Below are positions 30,133 to 39,238 of a DNA stretch of 53,590 nt, one piece after another (the first letter of the stretch is position 1; each line of letters starts with the position of its first letter). The DNA is from Pedobacter sp. ASV28 (GTDB taxonomy: Bacteria > Bacteroidota > Bacteroidia > Sphingobacteriales > Sphingobacteriaceae): positions 1 to 53,590 of the forward strand of contig NZ_JAELTN010000039.1 of NCBI RefSeq assembly GCF_016428855.1. Direction: 5' to 3'. The notes beneath the pieces were generated by a model. That model ran no database searches, had not been told where the DNA came from, and saw nothing but the letters and a program-made list of their open reading frames with translations. Made by a program: the position numbers and the translations under genes.

Positions 30133-31125
30133 GTGAATGAGCAAATGATTAGCGTTAAAAACCTAACTAAACAACATCAGGCCGAACAGTTATCTGGCAT
30201 AAACAACATCAGTTTCAATATCGCTAAGGGAGAGATCGTGGCCATTATAGGCGAAAGTGGTAGCGGTAAATCGACCTTGTTAAAATCTATTTATGGCTTA
30301 TTGAAGGTAGACGCGGGAGAAGTGATGTTCAATGAAAAAAGGGTAAAGGGACCAGATGAGCAATTGATACCGGGGCATCCAGCAATGCGAATGGTGACCC
30401 AAGATTTTTCGTTGAATATTTATGCCAAGGTATATGATAATATTGCTTCTATGCTTTCTAATACCAATGTGGCCTTAAAGCAACAGAAAACTATGGAAGT
30501 GATGGAACAGTTGCATATTACCGCACTCAAAGATAAAAAGATCATTGAACTGAGTGGAGGGGAGCAGCAACGTGTAGCCATAGCTAGGGCTTTGGTAAGC
30601 AATATCCAGGTGCTGTTGTTGGATGAACCTTTTAGCCAGGTAGATGCGATCTTAAAAAACCAATTACGTGCAGACATCAAACGATTGGCCAAAGAAACCG
30701 GGCTCACGATCATTATGGTTTCTCACGATGCTACGGATGGGCTTTTTATGGCCGATAGGTTGGTAATCTTAAAAGATGGGGAATTGCTACAGCACGACCG
30801 ACCTAAAATAGTCTATGAGCATCCAAAACATATTTATACTGCCAAGATGTTGGGCAATGCTGTTATTTTGAACAAGAAAGAGGCCGAGCTATTGGGTATT
30901 AAAACTGTTGGCGATCATGTTGTTTTTTATCCAGAATGGGCCGAGATTAAAAATAATTGGGGCAGTAGGCGGTTCGAGGTAAAAGATATCTACTATAAAG
31001 GTTTTTACGATGAACTTTTGTTGGAAAGAAATGGGGTACTGATCAGGGCGTTGCAGTTGAACAGCGATGAGCATAAAAAAAACGACCACGTTCAGGTGAA
31101 CATTGGTCGTTTCTTGGAGTTTTGA
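30133..31125 (+). CDS. ABC transporter ATP-binding protein (PotA/FbpC-like), orphan
   Basis: 330 residues; the ATG at 30145 (MISVKNLTKQ) would give 326 and is the more family-like start. Walker A GESGSGKST (40-48), Q-loop VTQDFS, signature LSGGEQQRVAIARAL (140-154), Walker B VLLLDEPFSQVD, His switch MVSHDA. The C-terminal 90 residues (from YPEWAEIKNNW) look like a TOBE-like regulatory domain as in importer ATPases for iron, polyamines or sugars. No permease or binding protein is in the window, so the substrate is unknown. Confidence 0.82.
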   Translation: MNEQMISVKNLTKQHQAEQLSGINNISFNIAKGEIVAIIGESGSGKSTLLKSIYGLLKVDAGEVMFNEKRVKGPDEQLIPGHPAMRMVTQDFSLNIYAKVYDNIASMLSNTNVALKQQKTMEVMEQLHITALKDKKIIELSGGEQQRVAIARALVSNIQVLLLDEPFSQVDAILKNQLRADIKRLAKETGLTIIMVSHDATDGLFMADRLVILKDGELLQHDRPKIVYEHPKHIYTAKMLGNAVILNKKEAELLGIKTVGDHVVFYPEWAEIKNNWGSRRFEVKDIYYKGFYDELLLERNGVLIRALQLNSDEHKKNDHVQVNIGRFLEF

Positions 31126-31133
31126 TACCTAAT

Positions 31134-31571
31134 CTAAGTTACGTTCTTAGAATAAACGAGTACTAATTTAAAACGTACTTTTGTAGTTGGTTTAATAGGA
31201 TCTATATTTTGGGTATCGGAATTTTGTATATAAACCTCAAGTCCACCATTATAGACTGTAAAGCTATATGAAGACAGGTTATAAACAAACGGAAGGGCAG
31301 AATAATCTGTGAAATTACCATTATTGTTAGGGTAAGAAACATAAACTAAAGTGCCGTCATTATTGATATGGCTTGCATTAATTTCTGGAAGTTTGGCAAT
31401 TTTTTCTAATTGAACATAATAGGTATTTCTAGAATTGTCTAAAATCCAATCACTTGGTAGCACATCAACAAAAATTGTTTTGTTTTGCGTTTCAGTAATG
31501 TAAGTGTCTTTCTTGCAGGATACCATACCTAGTGTGGTAAAGCAAAGTAGGAGTAAGGCTAACTTTTTCAT
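31134..31571 (-). CDS. Small lipoprotein of unknown function
   Basis: 145 residues. Lipoprotein signal MKKLALLLLCFTTLGMVSC with lipobox ending at Cys19, then KKDTYITETQNKTIFVDVLP. The mature part (about 125 residues) is beta-rich and has WILDNSRNTYYVQLEK and SFTVYNGGLEVYIQN; this resembles small immunoglobulin-like Bacteroidota lipoproteins, without a known function. It is convergent with the ABC ATPase gene with only 8 bases between the stop codons and no hairpin there. Confidence 0.6.
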   Translation of the reverse strand: MKKLALLLLCFTTLGMVSCKKDTYITETQNKTIFVDVLPSDWILDNSRNTYYVQLEKIAKLPEINASHINNDGTLVYVSYPNNNGNFTDYSALPFVYNLSSYSFTVYNGGLEVYIQNSDTQNIDPIKPTTKVRFKLVLVYSKNVT

Positions 31572-31860
31572 TTTGTGTGTTTGTTTTTAAGGTTTATGGG
31601 GTTATTCGACTAACCTTTGAATTGATCCCATAATTCAAGTTAAATTTTTGTGTTGTTATGCGTATCACAAAACTATTGCCAAAAACATGGAATATTTATT
31701 AAATCATAAAAAATGTAGCAAACAAAAACGCCAAAACATTGTTTTTGATTGTTTCTGCCTATTTTTATATTTGTTTTTATTAAAAAATAAAAATGAAATT
31801 TTGTTCAGAACTATATGTAATCAATGAAAATGCCTACTTTTTTGGAGGTGTAAAATAAAA
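31572..31860. other. Gene-free AT-rich spacer
   Basis: Upstream region of the lipoprotein gene, very AT-rich, with repeated TTTGTTTTT/AAAAACA-like runs. No coding frame or clear structure was found apart from the ilv-leu terminator and REP-like element at its right end. Confidence 0.4.
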
Positions 31861-31884
31861 ATAGGAGACAATGATTGCCTCCTA
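31849..31884 (-). terminator. Terminator of the ilv-leu cluster
   Basis: On the minus strand, stem TAGGAG(G)CAAT / ATTG(T)CTCCTA with one mismatch (31862-31884) followed by TTTTTATTTTA. It lies 110 bases beyond the ilvA stop codon, after a REP-like hairpin. Confidence 0.75.
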
Positions 31885-31900
31885 GCTAACATATGCATGT

Positions 31901-31986
31901 CGTCATTGCTAGCTTTGCGAAGCAATCTTAATGCGATAGTTTTATCAAGTAAAAGTAGTAAGATTGCTTCGTACTTTGCAATGACG
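31901..31986. repeat. REP-like hairpin element a (after ilvA)
   Basis: Arms CGTCATTGCTAGCTTTGCGA/AGCAATCTTA and TAAGATTGCTTCGTACTTTG/CAATGACG. Same family as elements at 33541, 36016 and 37603: outer GTCATTGCGAG-like ends and inner AAGCAATCTT-like ends. Confidence 0.75.
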
Positions 31987-31994
31987 GGAAAGAG

Positions 31995-33245
31995 TTAAAC
32001 CAAATACTCAAACAAAGTGGCGTCTTGGTTCAATTCAATGACGTCAAACTTGAATTCTTTCAAACGTTGTAAAATACCAGCGTAATCTTCTTTTTTCGCT
32101 AGTTCGATCCCTACTAACGCCGGTCCATTTTCACGATTGGTCTTTTTGATAAATTCAAAACGGGTAATATCATCATGTGGTCCTAAAACTTCATTCACGA
32201 ACAATTTCAATGCGCCTGGTCGTTGTGGAAAACGTACAATGAAATAATGTTTCAATCCTTCAAAGAGTAAGGATTTCTCTTTGATTTCCTGCATACGCTC
32301 GATGTCGTTGTTACCACCACTCACTACACAGACTACCGTTTTACCTACAATTTGGTCTTTTACCTGTTCCAAAGCAGCTACAGATAAAGCTCCAGCAGGT
32401 TCAACTACGATGGCATCTTCGTTGTACAATTTTAAAATGGTAGTGCAAATTTGCCCCTCTGGAATTAGATAAGTAGAACTCAATAAGTCGCTGCAATATT
32501 TGTAAGTAATCCAACCCATTCTTTTCACTGCGGCGCCATCTACAAAGCGCTCAATGTTTTCTACCGTTACAGGCCCTCCATGTTTTAAGGCTTCACTTAA
32601 CGATGGCGCACCTAAAGGCTCAACACCAAAAACTTTAACGCTAGGTTTAACCGTTTGCAGATAAGCAGTAACACCAGATGCCAAACCGCCTCCGCCAATA
32701 GGAACCACGATAGCGTCTAAATCAGGTAAATCCTGATAAATCTCCATCATTACCGTAGCTTGTCCTTCAATTACTTTTTCATCATCAAAAGGAGGAATAA
32801 AAGTAGCTGATTTTTCCTCGCAATAGGCCAAGGCTTCTTTTAAGCAATCATCAAAGGTATCGCCCACTAAAACAACTTCTATATGGTCGTCGCCAAACAT
32901 GTTCACCTGTGTGATTTTTTGTCTTGGCGTAATTTCGGGCATAAAGATGACACCTTTAATACCCAATTTCTTGCACGAATAGGCTACACCTTGTGCATGG
33001 TTGCCCGCACTGGCGCATACCACGCCGTTCTTTAATTGATCGGCATTTAAGCCACTAATTTTATTGTAAGCACCGCGTAGCTTATAAGAACGTACAATTT
33101 GTAAATCTTCTCGCTTCAAATAAATATGGGCATTGTACTTTAACGAAAGTCCTGCGTTATACTCCAGTGGAGTTCTTTTTACCACCCCTTGTAAGGTGGC
33201 AAATGCTTGTTCGAAGTCGAAAGTATGTTCTGTTGTTGTTTCCAT
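31995..33245 (-). CDS. ilvA: Threonine dehydratase (deaminase), biosynthetic
   Basis: 416 residues, the short form with a single C-terminal ACT-like domain. PLP enzyme converting threonine to 2-oxobutanoate, first step to isoleucine. PLP lysine Lys55 in VRSYKLRGAYNKI; glycine loop IGGGGLASG; CVVSGGNND. The C-terminal part (HYFIVRFPQRPGALKLFVNE; KKTNRENGPALVGIELAK) is the allosteric ACT-like domain. Last gene of the cluster, separated from leuA by 389 bases with two REP-like elements, so it may be transcribed less or independently. Confidence 0.95.
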   Translation of the reverse strand: METTTEHTFDFEQAFATLQGVVKRTPLEYNAGLSLKYNAHIYLKREDLQIVRSYKLRGAYNKISGLNADQLKNGVVCASAGNHAQGVAYSCKKLGIKGVIFMPEITPRQKITQVNMFGDDHIEVVLVGDTFDDCLKEALAYCEEKSATFIPPFDDEKVIEGQATVMMEIYQDLPDLDAIVVPIGGGGLASGVTAYLQTVKPSVKVFGVEPLGAPSLSEALKHGGPVTVENIERFVDGAAVKRMGWITYKYCSDLLSSTYLIPEGQICTTILKLYNEDAIVVEPAGALSVAALEQVKDQIVGKTVVCVVSGGNNDIERMQEIKEKSLLFEGLKHYFIVRFPQRPGALKLFVNEVLGPHDDITRFEFIKKTNRENGPALVGIELAKKEDYAGILQRLKEFKFDVIELNQDATLFEYLV

Positions 33246-33634
33246 TTTCTAAACCCAAGAGGGCTTTTAAATTTTATTTTTTGAAAAGCAATTTTAGCTT
33301 TCCATTGGTTTCGATAGTCGTGCATGCCCCAAATTTACTTCGAGGCTATTCGTTGCAGGCTTTTTGATTTTAACCTTGTGCTGTCATTCCGAAGAACGAG
33401 GAATCTATCTTTTCATTGTTTGCAGATAGATCCTTCGTTGCGCTCTGGATGACAAAGCCTACAAACAAAACCTGTTCACTACCATTAGGTTTAGTTGACC
33501 TAAACCAATTTCTCTATACGGGTTTACCTCACCTCGCTTTAAGATTGCTTTCCCAAATTGCAGGGACAAGCTGTCGTTCCTTCTCGCAATGACGACAATT
33601 GTAGCGTCACTGCGAGCTATGCGAAGCAGTCTCC
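33246..33634. other. Spacer between leuA and ilvA, filled with REP-like elements
   Basis: No gene. Two REP-like elements (33382-33454 and 33541-33635) occupy about half of it. The remaining sequence next to the ilvA start is AT-rich; no clear promoter was found on the minus strand. Confidence 0.5.
33382..33454. repeat. REP-like hairpin element b (GTCATTCC type)
   Basis: Arms TGTCATTCCGAAGAACGAGG/AATCTATC and GATAGATCCTTCGTTGCGCT/CTGGATGACA. A second sequence class beside the GTCATTGC type. Confidence 0.7.
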
Positions 33635-33635
33635 T
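33541..33635. repeat. REP-like hairpin element c
   Basis: AAGATTGCTT...TTCTCGCAATGACG followed by GCGTCACTGCGAGCTATGCG/AAGCAGTCT: two half elements back to back, the usual BIME-like arrangement. Confidence 0.65.
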
Positions 33636-34807
33636 TAATTCAACTTCGTTGCCAAATGCACGGCAACCAACTCATTTAAGTCGTTATCCTCAATGCCCTG
33701 TTTTTTATCGGCTAAATCTAAAAATGCCGTATAGGCAATGGCTAGTTGTTCTTTATCTAAAGTATGCCCTAATCTATCTAAGTGATGTTTCAATGCATGT
33801 CTGCCACTTCTAGCTGTTAATACAATCGTAGCATCAGGGAAGCCTACATCTTCAGGTCTAATGATTTCGTAGTTTTCTCGGTTTTTCAAGAAACCATCCT
33901 GATGTATGCCCGAACTGTGCGCAAATGCATTGGCACCCACAATAGCTTTGTTAGGTTGTACTGGCATGTTCATTAAATTGCGTACTTGATGGCTAATTTC
34001 ATAGAAACCTTGTGTGTTAATGTTGGTCTGAAGTCCCAAAGTTTTGTGGGTTTTCAAAATCATGACTACTTCTTCCATCGAAGTATTTCCGGCACGTTCG
34101 CCAATACCGTTAATGGTACACTCTACCTGTCGGGCACCATTTTGTAAACCAGCAATTGAATTAGCCGTGGCTAAACCTAGATCATTGTGGCAGTGACAAG
34201 AGATAATTGCTTTATCAATGTTTTTTACGTTTTCCTTTAAGTAAAGGATTTTAGAACCATATTGGTCTGGTAAGCAATAACCGTTGGTATCTGGAATATT
34301 GACTACGGTGGCACCAGCCGCAATTACGGCCTCAATCATCTTAGCTAAATATTCTATATCTGCACGGCCAGCATCTTCCGCATAAAACTCAACATCCTCC
34401 ACATATCTTTTGGCATATTTTACCGCTTCGATTGCCCGTTCCAAAATCTCTTCCCTTGTGCTATTGAATTTGGTTTTAATATGCATATCAGAGGCTCCAA
34501 TACCCGTGTGGATACGGGGTCTTTTGGCATAACGCAAAGCATCGGCAGCCACATCAATATCGTTTTTATTAGCCCTGGTTAATGCACAAATGATAGGGTT
34601 GTTAACCGCCTTCGATAATTCGATGACACTATTGAAATCACCGGGGCTAGAAACAGGAAAACCTGCTTCTATGATATCTACACCTAGTAGCTCCAACGAT
34701 TTTGCGATTTCAATCTTTTGCGGGGTGCTTAATTGACAGCCCGGCACCTGCTCGCCGTCACGCAAGGTGGTGTCAAAAATGTGTACTCTATTTGGATCGT
34801 GTAACAT
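33635..34807 (-). CDS. leuA: 2-isopropylmalate synthase, short form without regulatory domain
   Basis: 390 residues from the ATG at 34807 ([20 protein letters not shown]), which is the family start; a further in-frame ATG at 34843 would add 12 unrelated residues. Condenses acetyl-CoA with 2-oxoisovalerate, first step of leucine synthesis. TIM-barrel motifs: [33 protein letters not shown] (metal ligands) and [33 protein letters not shown]. The protein ends about 120 residues earlier than the long LeuA of E. coli, so the C-terminal leucine-binding domain is missing. Related homocitrate or citramalate activity is less likely given the leu neighbours. Confidence 0.92.
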   Translation of the reverse strand: MLHDPNRVHIFDTTLRDGEQVPGCQLSTPQKIEIAKSLELLGVDIIEAGFPVSSPGDFNSVIELSKAVNNPIICALTRANKNDIDVAADALRYAKRPRIHTGIGASDMHIKTKFNSTREEILERAIEAVKYAKRYVEDVEFYAEDAGRADIEYLAKMIEAVIAAGATVVNIPDTNGYCLPDQYGSKILYLKENVKNIDKAIISCHCHNDLGLATANSIAGLQNGARQVECTINGIGERAGNTSMEEVVMILKTHKTLGLQTNINTQGFYEISHQVRNLMNMPVQPNKAIVGANAFAHSSGIHQDGFLKNRENYEIIRPEDVGFPDATIVLTARSGRHALKHHLDRLGHTLDKEQLAIAYTAFLDLADKKQGIEDNDLNELVAVHLATKLN

Positions 34808-34887
34808 AATATTTGAATTAAAAAGTAAAAATTCAAAAGGCAAAAGCCTGTTTACTATTTTACTCTAAGGTTCTAACTTTTTTAATT

Positions 34888-35970
34888 TTAATTTTTTACG
34901 TTTATCAAACCAAGAACTTTATTCCCCATTTCTTGGGTGCCTAATACCTTAGTCGCTTCGGTATTTTGGTCGGCAATATCTTTGGTTCTGAAACCTTCTT
35001 TCAAAGCTTGGTCAACTGCGTTTACCAATGTTTTTGCTTCTTCCTTTAGTCCGAAACTAATTTCGAGCATCAGCGCTGCCGATAGGATAGAGGCGAGTGG
35101 GTTTGCTAAGTTTTTTCCTGCAATATCGTGTGCCGAGCCGTGAATTGGCTCATAGAAACCAACACCGTCGCCAACTGAAGCAGAAGCTAACATCCCCATT
35201 GAACCAGCGATTTGAGAAGCCTCATCGGTAAGGATATCGCCAAAAAGGTTAGCTGTTAATACGACATCAAACTGTTTGGGGTCTTTGATTAATTGCATTG
35301 CCGCGTTATCGATAAACATATGTGTAGTGGTTACCTCTGGATATTGTTTTGCAATTTCCTGAACGGTTTCACGCCACAAGCGAGAACTTTCCAAAACGTT
35401 AGCTTTATCTACCGAACATAATTTTTTACTGCGTTGTTGTGCTGCCTGGAAGGCTTTATGTGCAATACGCTCCACTTCATATTTGTGGTAAATCATCAGA
35501 TCTGAAGCCGTATTTCTATCTTCTGAGCGAGATTTCTCACCGAAGTAAACGTCGCCGGTCAATTCTCTGAAGAATAAAATGTCAGTGCCTTTTAAAATGT
35601 GGGATTTAATGCTTGAGGCTTCTAGTAATTCATCGAACAACAGAATAGGGCGCAGGTTAGCATATAAACCTAGCTCTTTTCTAATTTTTAGCAAACCTTG
35701 TTCTGGTCTAACTTTCAGCGAAGGGTCATTGTCGTACATGGCATGACCAATGGCGCCGAATAAAATGGCATCACTTTTTTGCGCTTTTTCTAGTGTTTCA
35801 TCAGGCAGGGGATTACCGGTAACTTCAATAGCTGCATGTCCCATCAAGGCCTCGTCAAAAATAAATTCGTGACCGTAATTTTTTGCAATTTGATCTAGGG
35901 TAGCTTTCCCCCATTGGGTTACTTCTTGGCCAATGCCATCTCCAGATATTACTAATATATGCTTTTTCAT
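34888..35970 (-). CDS. leuB: 3-isopropylmalate dehydrogenase
   Basis: 360 residues, normal length. NAD-dependent oxidative decarboxylation of 3-isopropylmalate to 2-oxoisocaproate. Seen: ISGDGIGQEV at the start, LRPILLFDELLEASSIKSHI, FRELTGDVYFGEKS (catalytic Tyr), SVDKANVLESSRLWRE (catalytic Lys) and the metal-binding stretch TANLFGDILTDEASQIAGSM with MLASASVGDGVGFYEPIHGS. Between the ModF-like ABC gene and leuA. Confidence 0.97.
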   Translation of the reverse strand: MKKHILVISGDGIGQEVTQWGKATLDQIAKNYGHEFIFDEALMGHAAIEVTGNPLPDETLEKAQKSDAILFGAIGHAMYDNDPSLKVRPEQGLLKIRKELGLYANLRPILLFDELLEASSIKSHILKGTDILFFRELTGDVYFGEKSRSEDRNTASDLMIYHKYEVERIAHKAFQAAQQRSKKLCSVDKANVLESSRLWRETVQEIAKQYPEVTTTHMFIDNAAMQLIKDPKQFDVVLTANLFGDILTDEASQIAGSMGMLASASVGDGVGFYEPIHGSAHDIAGKNLANPLASILSAALMLEISFGLKEEAKTLVNAVDQALKEGFRTKDIADQNTEATKVLGTQEMGNKVLGLINVKN

Positions 35971-36015
35971 TGTGTACGTTTCTTTTTCATGTGATAATTA
36001 CTTTCAATTCAGATG

Positions 36016-36083
36016 AGATTGCTTCGTTGTTCCTCCTCGCAAAGACGATAATAGCTACGTCACTGCGAGGCACGAAGCAATCT
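36016..36083. repeat. REP-like hairpin element d (upstream of leuB)
   Basis: Inner arms AGATTGCTTCG (36016) and CGAAGCAATCT (ends 36083) and internal TCCTCCTCGC / ACTGCGAGGC. Located in the 138-base spacer between the ABC gene and leuB. Confidence 0.75.
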
Positions 36084-36108
36084 TTAGGGCCTATCTGATT
36101 CCGGAGTT

Positions 36109-37587
36109 TTAAATCACGCTTTCTAATTCTTTTTTTTGTTTATAAATAAGGTTTTGTATCACTTCTCCCTTGCTCAGTAACAACTGGTGGCTTAAGTTTT
36201 TAGGTAATTGATCGTCATTGTGCGACACGTAAATCAGCGTTCTGTTGGTGTTACACAAGCCATCAATTAAGGTGTTAAATTGTAAGGTCTGGTGGGCGTC
36301 CAAACCTTGACAGGGTTCGTCCAATACCAACAACTCTGGGTTTTTAATTACGGTTCTAGCCAACAAAACCAAACGTTGTTTTCCTAAGGGTAGTTGGCTA
36401 AGCAAATCGTTTTTGTTGGCCATTAATCCGAAATATTCGATTAGCTCATCCACCTGACTGCGTTTGTGCCATCCAATTTCTTTGTATAGGCCAATGCTAT
36501 CGAAAAAGCCAGAGGCGATGCTTTGCCAAACCGTTGCGTTGAAATCGAAATACCAATGCAACTCTGGTGAGATTAAACCAATGTGCTGTTTGATATCCCA
36601 AATGCTTTCTCCTGAACCACGTTTATTACCAAAAAGGTAAATCTCGTTGGCGTAAGCCTGTGGGTGGTCGCCATTAATTAAGCTCAGCAAAGTTGATTTG
36701 CCAGAGCCATTATGCCCCTGCAATAACCATTTTTCGCCTGCTTTAATTTCCCAGCTTACATTTTTAAGCACTTGCTTTTCGCCATAGTTGATATTGATAT
36801 CAACCATTTTGATTAAAGTTGCACTACTTGAAGGCGGCGCTTCATGCAGAAACTCGGGAATAGCGCGCTCTTCAATAACGATAGTACTTCTGGTACAAAA
36901 CGTAAAATGTTCTATCAATTGACCATTAACTATTTCTCCAAACCTATTGATACAAGCTGGAATTTCTGCTTCATTACTCACCAAGATGATTTGTATGCCA
37001 TCGTTGGTTAGTTCATCTAATAAGTTATTAAGGTTTTGACGAGATTGGCTATCTAAACCCGTATAAGGTTGGTCTAGCAGTAGTAATTGCGGTTTTAGCC
37101 ATAAGGCCTTTACCAATTGTAGCTTTTTGTGTTCGCCGCTTGATAATTCTATCAATTGGGCATTTCGGAGGGCAGCAAAACCCAATGCATTTAAGATGGG
37201 TTCTACTTTTGTTATGGAGAGGTTATGTTCTTTACCATAATGCACCAATTCGGCATTGACGGTAAAGGTATCTTTTACTTGTTGTACATTGTAGCGTTGC
37301 TGGTAATAGAAATTGGCAATTCCTTCTACATTTTTAAATTGATACCATTGGGCAATATATTGGCAGACGGGTTTAGCCACGCCTGCCTTATTAAAGACGA
37401 CGACAATGTCATCTGTACTTTTTTCTAAGCCAGCAATGGCTTTAAGTAAAGCTGTTTTTCCACTACCACTAGCACCAGTTAACAACCAGTTTTCTCCTTC
37501 AGAGATAGTCCAATCCAAGTCTGTTAACACAGTTTTATTACCGTATTTTAGACTGAAGTTAGATATTTGAACTATTGGATTACTCAT
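36109..37587 (-). CDS. Double ATP-binding ABC protein, ModF-like
   Basis: 492 residues from ATG 37587 (MSNPIVQISNFSLKYGNKTV); an upstream in-frame ATG at 37608 adds 7 residues. Two fused ABC ATPase domains and no membrane segment. Domain 1: Walker A TGASGSGKTALL, signature IELSSGEHKKLQLV, Walker B LLLLDQPYTGLD (Gln instead of Glu after Asp, so probably not hydrolytic). Domain 2: Walker A QGHNGSGKSTLL, GDHPQAYANEIYLFGNKRGS then GESIWDIKQHIGLISPEL (ModF hallmark), LPLGKQRLVLLAR, Walker B LLVLDEPCQGLD. ModF/PhrA proteins are of uncertain function. Its location inside a leucine operon is unexpected. Confidence 0.8.
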   Translation of the reverse strand: MSNPIVQISNFSLKYGNKTVLTDLDWTISEGENWLLTGASGSGKTALLKAIAGLEKSTDDIVVVFNKAGVAKPVCQYIAQWYQFKNVEGIANFYYQQRYNVQQVKDTFTVNAELVHYGKEHNLSITKVEPILNALGFAALRNAQLIELSSGEHKKLQLVKALWLKPQLLLLDQPYTGLDSQSRQNLNNLLDELTNDGIQIILVSNEAEIPACINRFGEIVNGQLIEHFTFCTRSTIVIEERAIPEFLHEAPPSSSATLIKMVDININYGEKQVLKNVSWEIKAGEKWLLQGHNGSGKSTLLSLINGDHPQAYANEIYLFGNKRGSGESIWDIKQHIGLISPELHWYFDFNATVWQSIASGFFDSIGLYKEIGWHKRSQVDELIEYFGLMANKNDLLSQLPLGKQRLVLLARTVIKNPELLVLDEPCQGLDAHQTLQFNTLIDGLCNTNRTLIYVSHNDDQLPKNLSHQLLLSKGEVIQNLIYKQKKELESVI

Positions 37588-37602
37588 TGTTTTATTTTTT
37601 AC

Positions 37603-37704
37603 CGTCATTGCGAGAAACGCAATCTTAAGGCTTTTGTTAATCGTTGTAAGATTGCTTCGTCATTCTTCTCCGATAAAAAATCGGAGTAAACTATCGCAAT
37701 GACG
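37603..37704. repeat. REP-like hairpin element e (between leuD and the ABC gene)
   Basis: Outer arms CGTCATTGCGAG (37603) and TCGCAATGACG (ends 37704); inner GCAATCTTAAGG / GTAAGATTGCTTC; and a smaller hairpin CTCCGATAAAAAATCGGAG. The most complete copy in the window. Confidence 0.8.
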
Positions 37705-37713
37705 AAATGCGTA

Positions 37714-38313
37714 TTAATAAAATTTAAAAACTTTGTTCTCTTCAAATGCCTCAATTAATTCAATTTGACTGCGAACGAAATCGATATCGTCATAACCATT
37801 AATTAAGCAAGATTTTTTGTAGGGATTAATCTCAAAACTTTCTTGACTGTCCGTAGCATCTATAGTAACAGTTTGCGCTTCTAAGTCTACAGTTAGCTTA
37901 GTGTCCGTATTTTTTTCCACTTCTTTAAAGATTTCGGCTAAAAAAGCATCGCTAACTTGAATAGGTAATAAGCCATTGTTTAAGGCATTACCTTTAAAAA
38001 TATCGGCAAAGAAGCTGCTAATGACCACGTCAAAACCTGCATCTTGTATTGCCCAAGCGGCGTGCTCACGACTACTGCCACAACCAAAGTTTTTACCAGC
38101 AACCAAAACCTTGCCGCTGTAAGTAGGATTGTTCAATACGAAATCTTGTTTCGGTTGGTTATTGCTATCATAACGCCAGTCACGGAAAAGGTTTTCGCCA
38201 AAGCCCTCACGAGTAGTGGCTTTTAAAAACCTAGCTGGAATTATCTGGTCAGTATCTATATTCTCAATTGGCAAAGGCACTACCGATGAGCTTAATGTTT
38301 CGAATTTTTTCAT
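37714..38313 (-). CDS. leuD: 3-isopropylmalate dehydratase, small subunit
   Basis: 199 residues, normal length. With LeuC isomerises 2- to 3-isopropylmalate. Seen: [19 protein letters not shown] at the N-terminus, [17 protein letters not shown] (substrate loop), and [20 protein letters not shown]. Separated from leuC by two unrelated genes (ABM protein and methyltransferase), which is unusual as leuCD are normally adjacent. Confidence 0.97.
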   Translation of the reverse strand: MKKFETLSSSVVPLPIENIDTDQIIPARFLKATTREGFGENLFRDWRYDSNNQPKQDFVLNNPTYSGKVLVAGKNFGCGSSREHAAWAIQDAGFDVVISSFFADIFKGNALNNGLLPIQVSDAFLAEIFKEVEKNTDTKLTVDLEAQTVTIDATDSQESFEINPYKKSCLINGYDDIDFVRSQIELIEAFEENKVFKFY

Positions 38314-38386
38314 TTACTAGTTACTTAGTTGATTAGTTTTTTGGTTTGTTTGTTGTTTGGTCTCACAACTTATAACCCAAAACTTA

Positions 38387-39148
38387 TTACTTTTTAATCG
38401 CTTTTATCCTTAATCTTTTATAATCTGCAGTCCACTCACTATCTTTAAAATAGTTTGGTTTTAAAATTTCGATAGCCAAATTGGTTACTGCGTTGGCTTC
38501 TTCTTCATTTAGGCCTATAAAGGCATGTTGTGCAAATTGATTAATCCAGTTTAGCATGCCATCTTCGCCAATCAATTTAGTAGGTCTTTCAAACAGCCAT
38601 ATTTGCTCCGTTTCGAAACCTGTAGATTCTAGCAAAGCGGCATAATGACCAATAGATGGGAAAAACCAAAAATTGGAAATTACCCTATGCTCCAGATACA
38701 GCTGTTTAGCAGCATTTTCTATCGCATCAACAATAGACTTGATGTTTCCTTTGCCTCCAAATTCAGCAACTAAGCGACCACCGTGTTTCAAGCTTTTGTA
38801 AATGCCTTTTAACAATCCTCTTTGGTTTTCTATCCAGTGAAAGGTGGCATTACTAAAAACAGCATCAAACTCACGGTTATAATCCAATAGGGTTGCATCT
38901 TTTTGTTCAAATTGGATGTTCGGATAATTTTGCTTGGCCAATTCCACCATATCTGCCGAGGCATCTACCCCTAAAACGATTGCTCCAGTTTCTTGTATTT
39001 TAGCTGCTAAATCACCAGTGCCGCAACCTACATCTAAAATAGATTCACCTGCTTGTGGCGCCAACCATTGCAAAACATCGGCACCATAATCTGATACGAA
39101 GCGATGTTGTTCATTATAAAGCTTACTGTCCCAATATATTTCTGGCAT
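38387..39148 (-). CDS. Class I SAM-dependent methyltransferase, trans-aconitate methyltransferase-like
   Basis: 253 residues. SAM-binding motif I SILDVGCGTGDLAAKI, motif II LGVDASADMVELAK, post-motif FDAVFSNATFHWI, as in the Tam/Tmt1 group, whose start WDSKLYNEQHRFVSDYGADV then LQWLAPQAGE is also recognisable. E. coli Tam methylates trans-aconitate; yeast Tmt1 also methylates 3-isopropylmalate, the LeuCD product. Its place between leuC and leuD makes an isopropylmalate- or isopropylmaleate-related substrate an attractive hypothesis, but this is inference; generic methyltransferases share these motifs. Confidence 0.78.
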   Translation of the reverse strand: MPEIYWDSKLYNEQHRFVSDYGADVLQWLAPQAGESILDVGCGTGDLAAKIQETGAIVLGVDASADMVELAKQNYPNIQFEQKDATLLDYNREFDAVFSNATFHWIENQRGLLKGIYKSLKHGGRLVAEFGGKGNIKSIVDAIENAAKQLYLEHRVISNFWFFPSIGHYAALLESTGFETEQIWLFERPTKLIGEDGMLNWINQFAQHAFIGLNEEEANAVTNLAIEILKPNYFKDSEWTADYKRLRIKAIKK

Positions 39149-39238
39149 ATGGCTAGGTTTTTAGTTGTTTCGTTTTTTTGTTTTTTGGAAATAGAAAGTC
39201 CTTGTTCCTTGCTCTTTTTTCCTTACTCTTTAAACCAA

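Noticed and set aside
31901..37704. CRISPR array
   Set aside because: The repeats are irregularly spaced by whole genes and are palindromic REP-like hairpins, without uniform spacers or cas genes.
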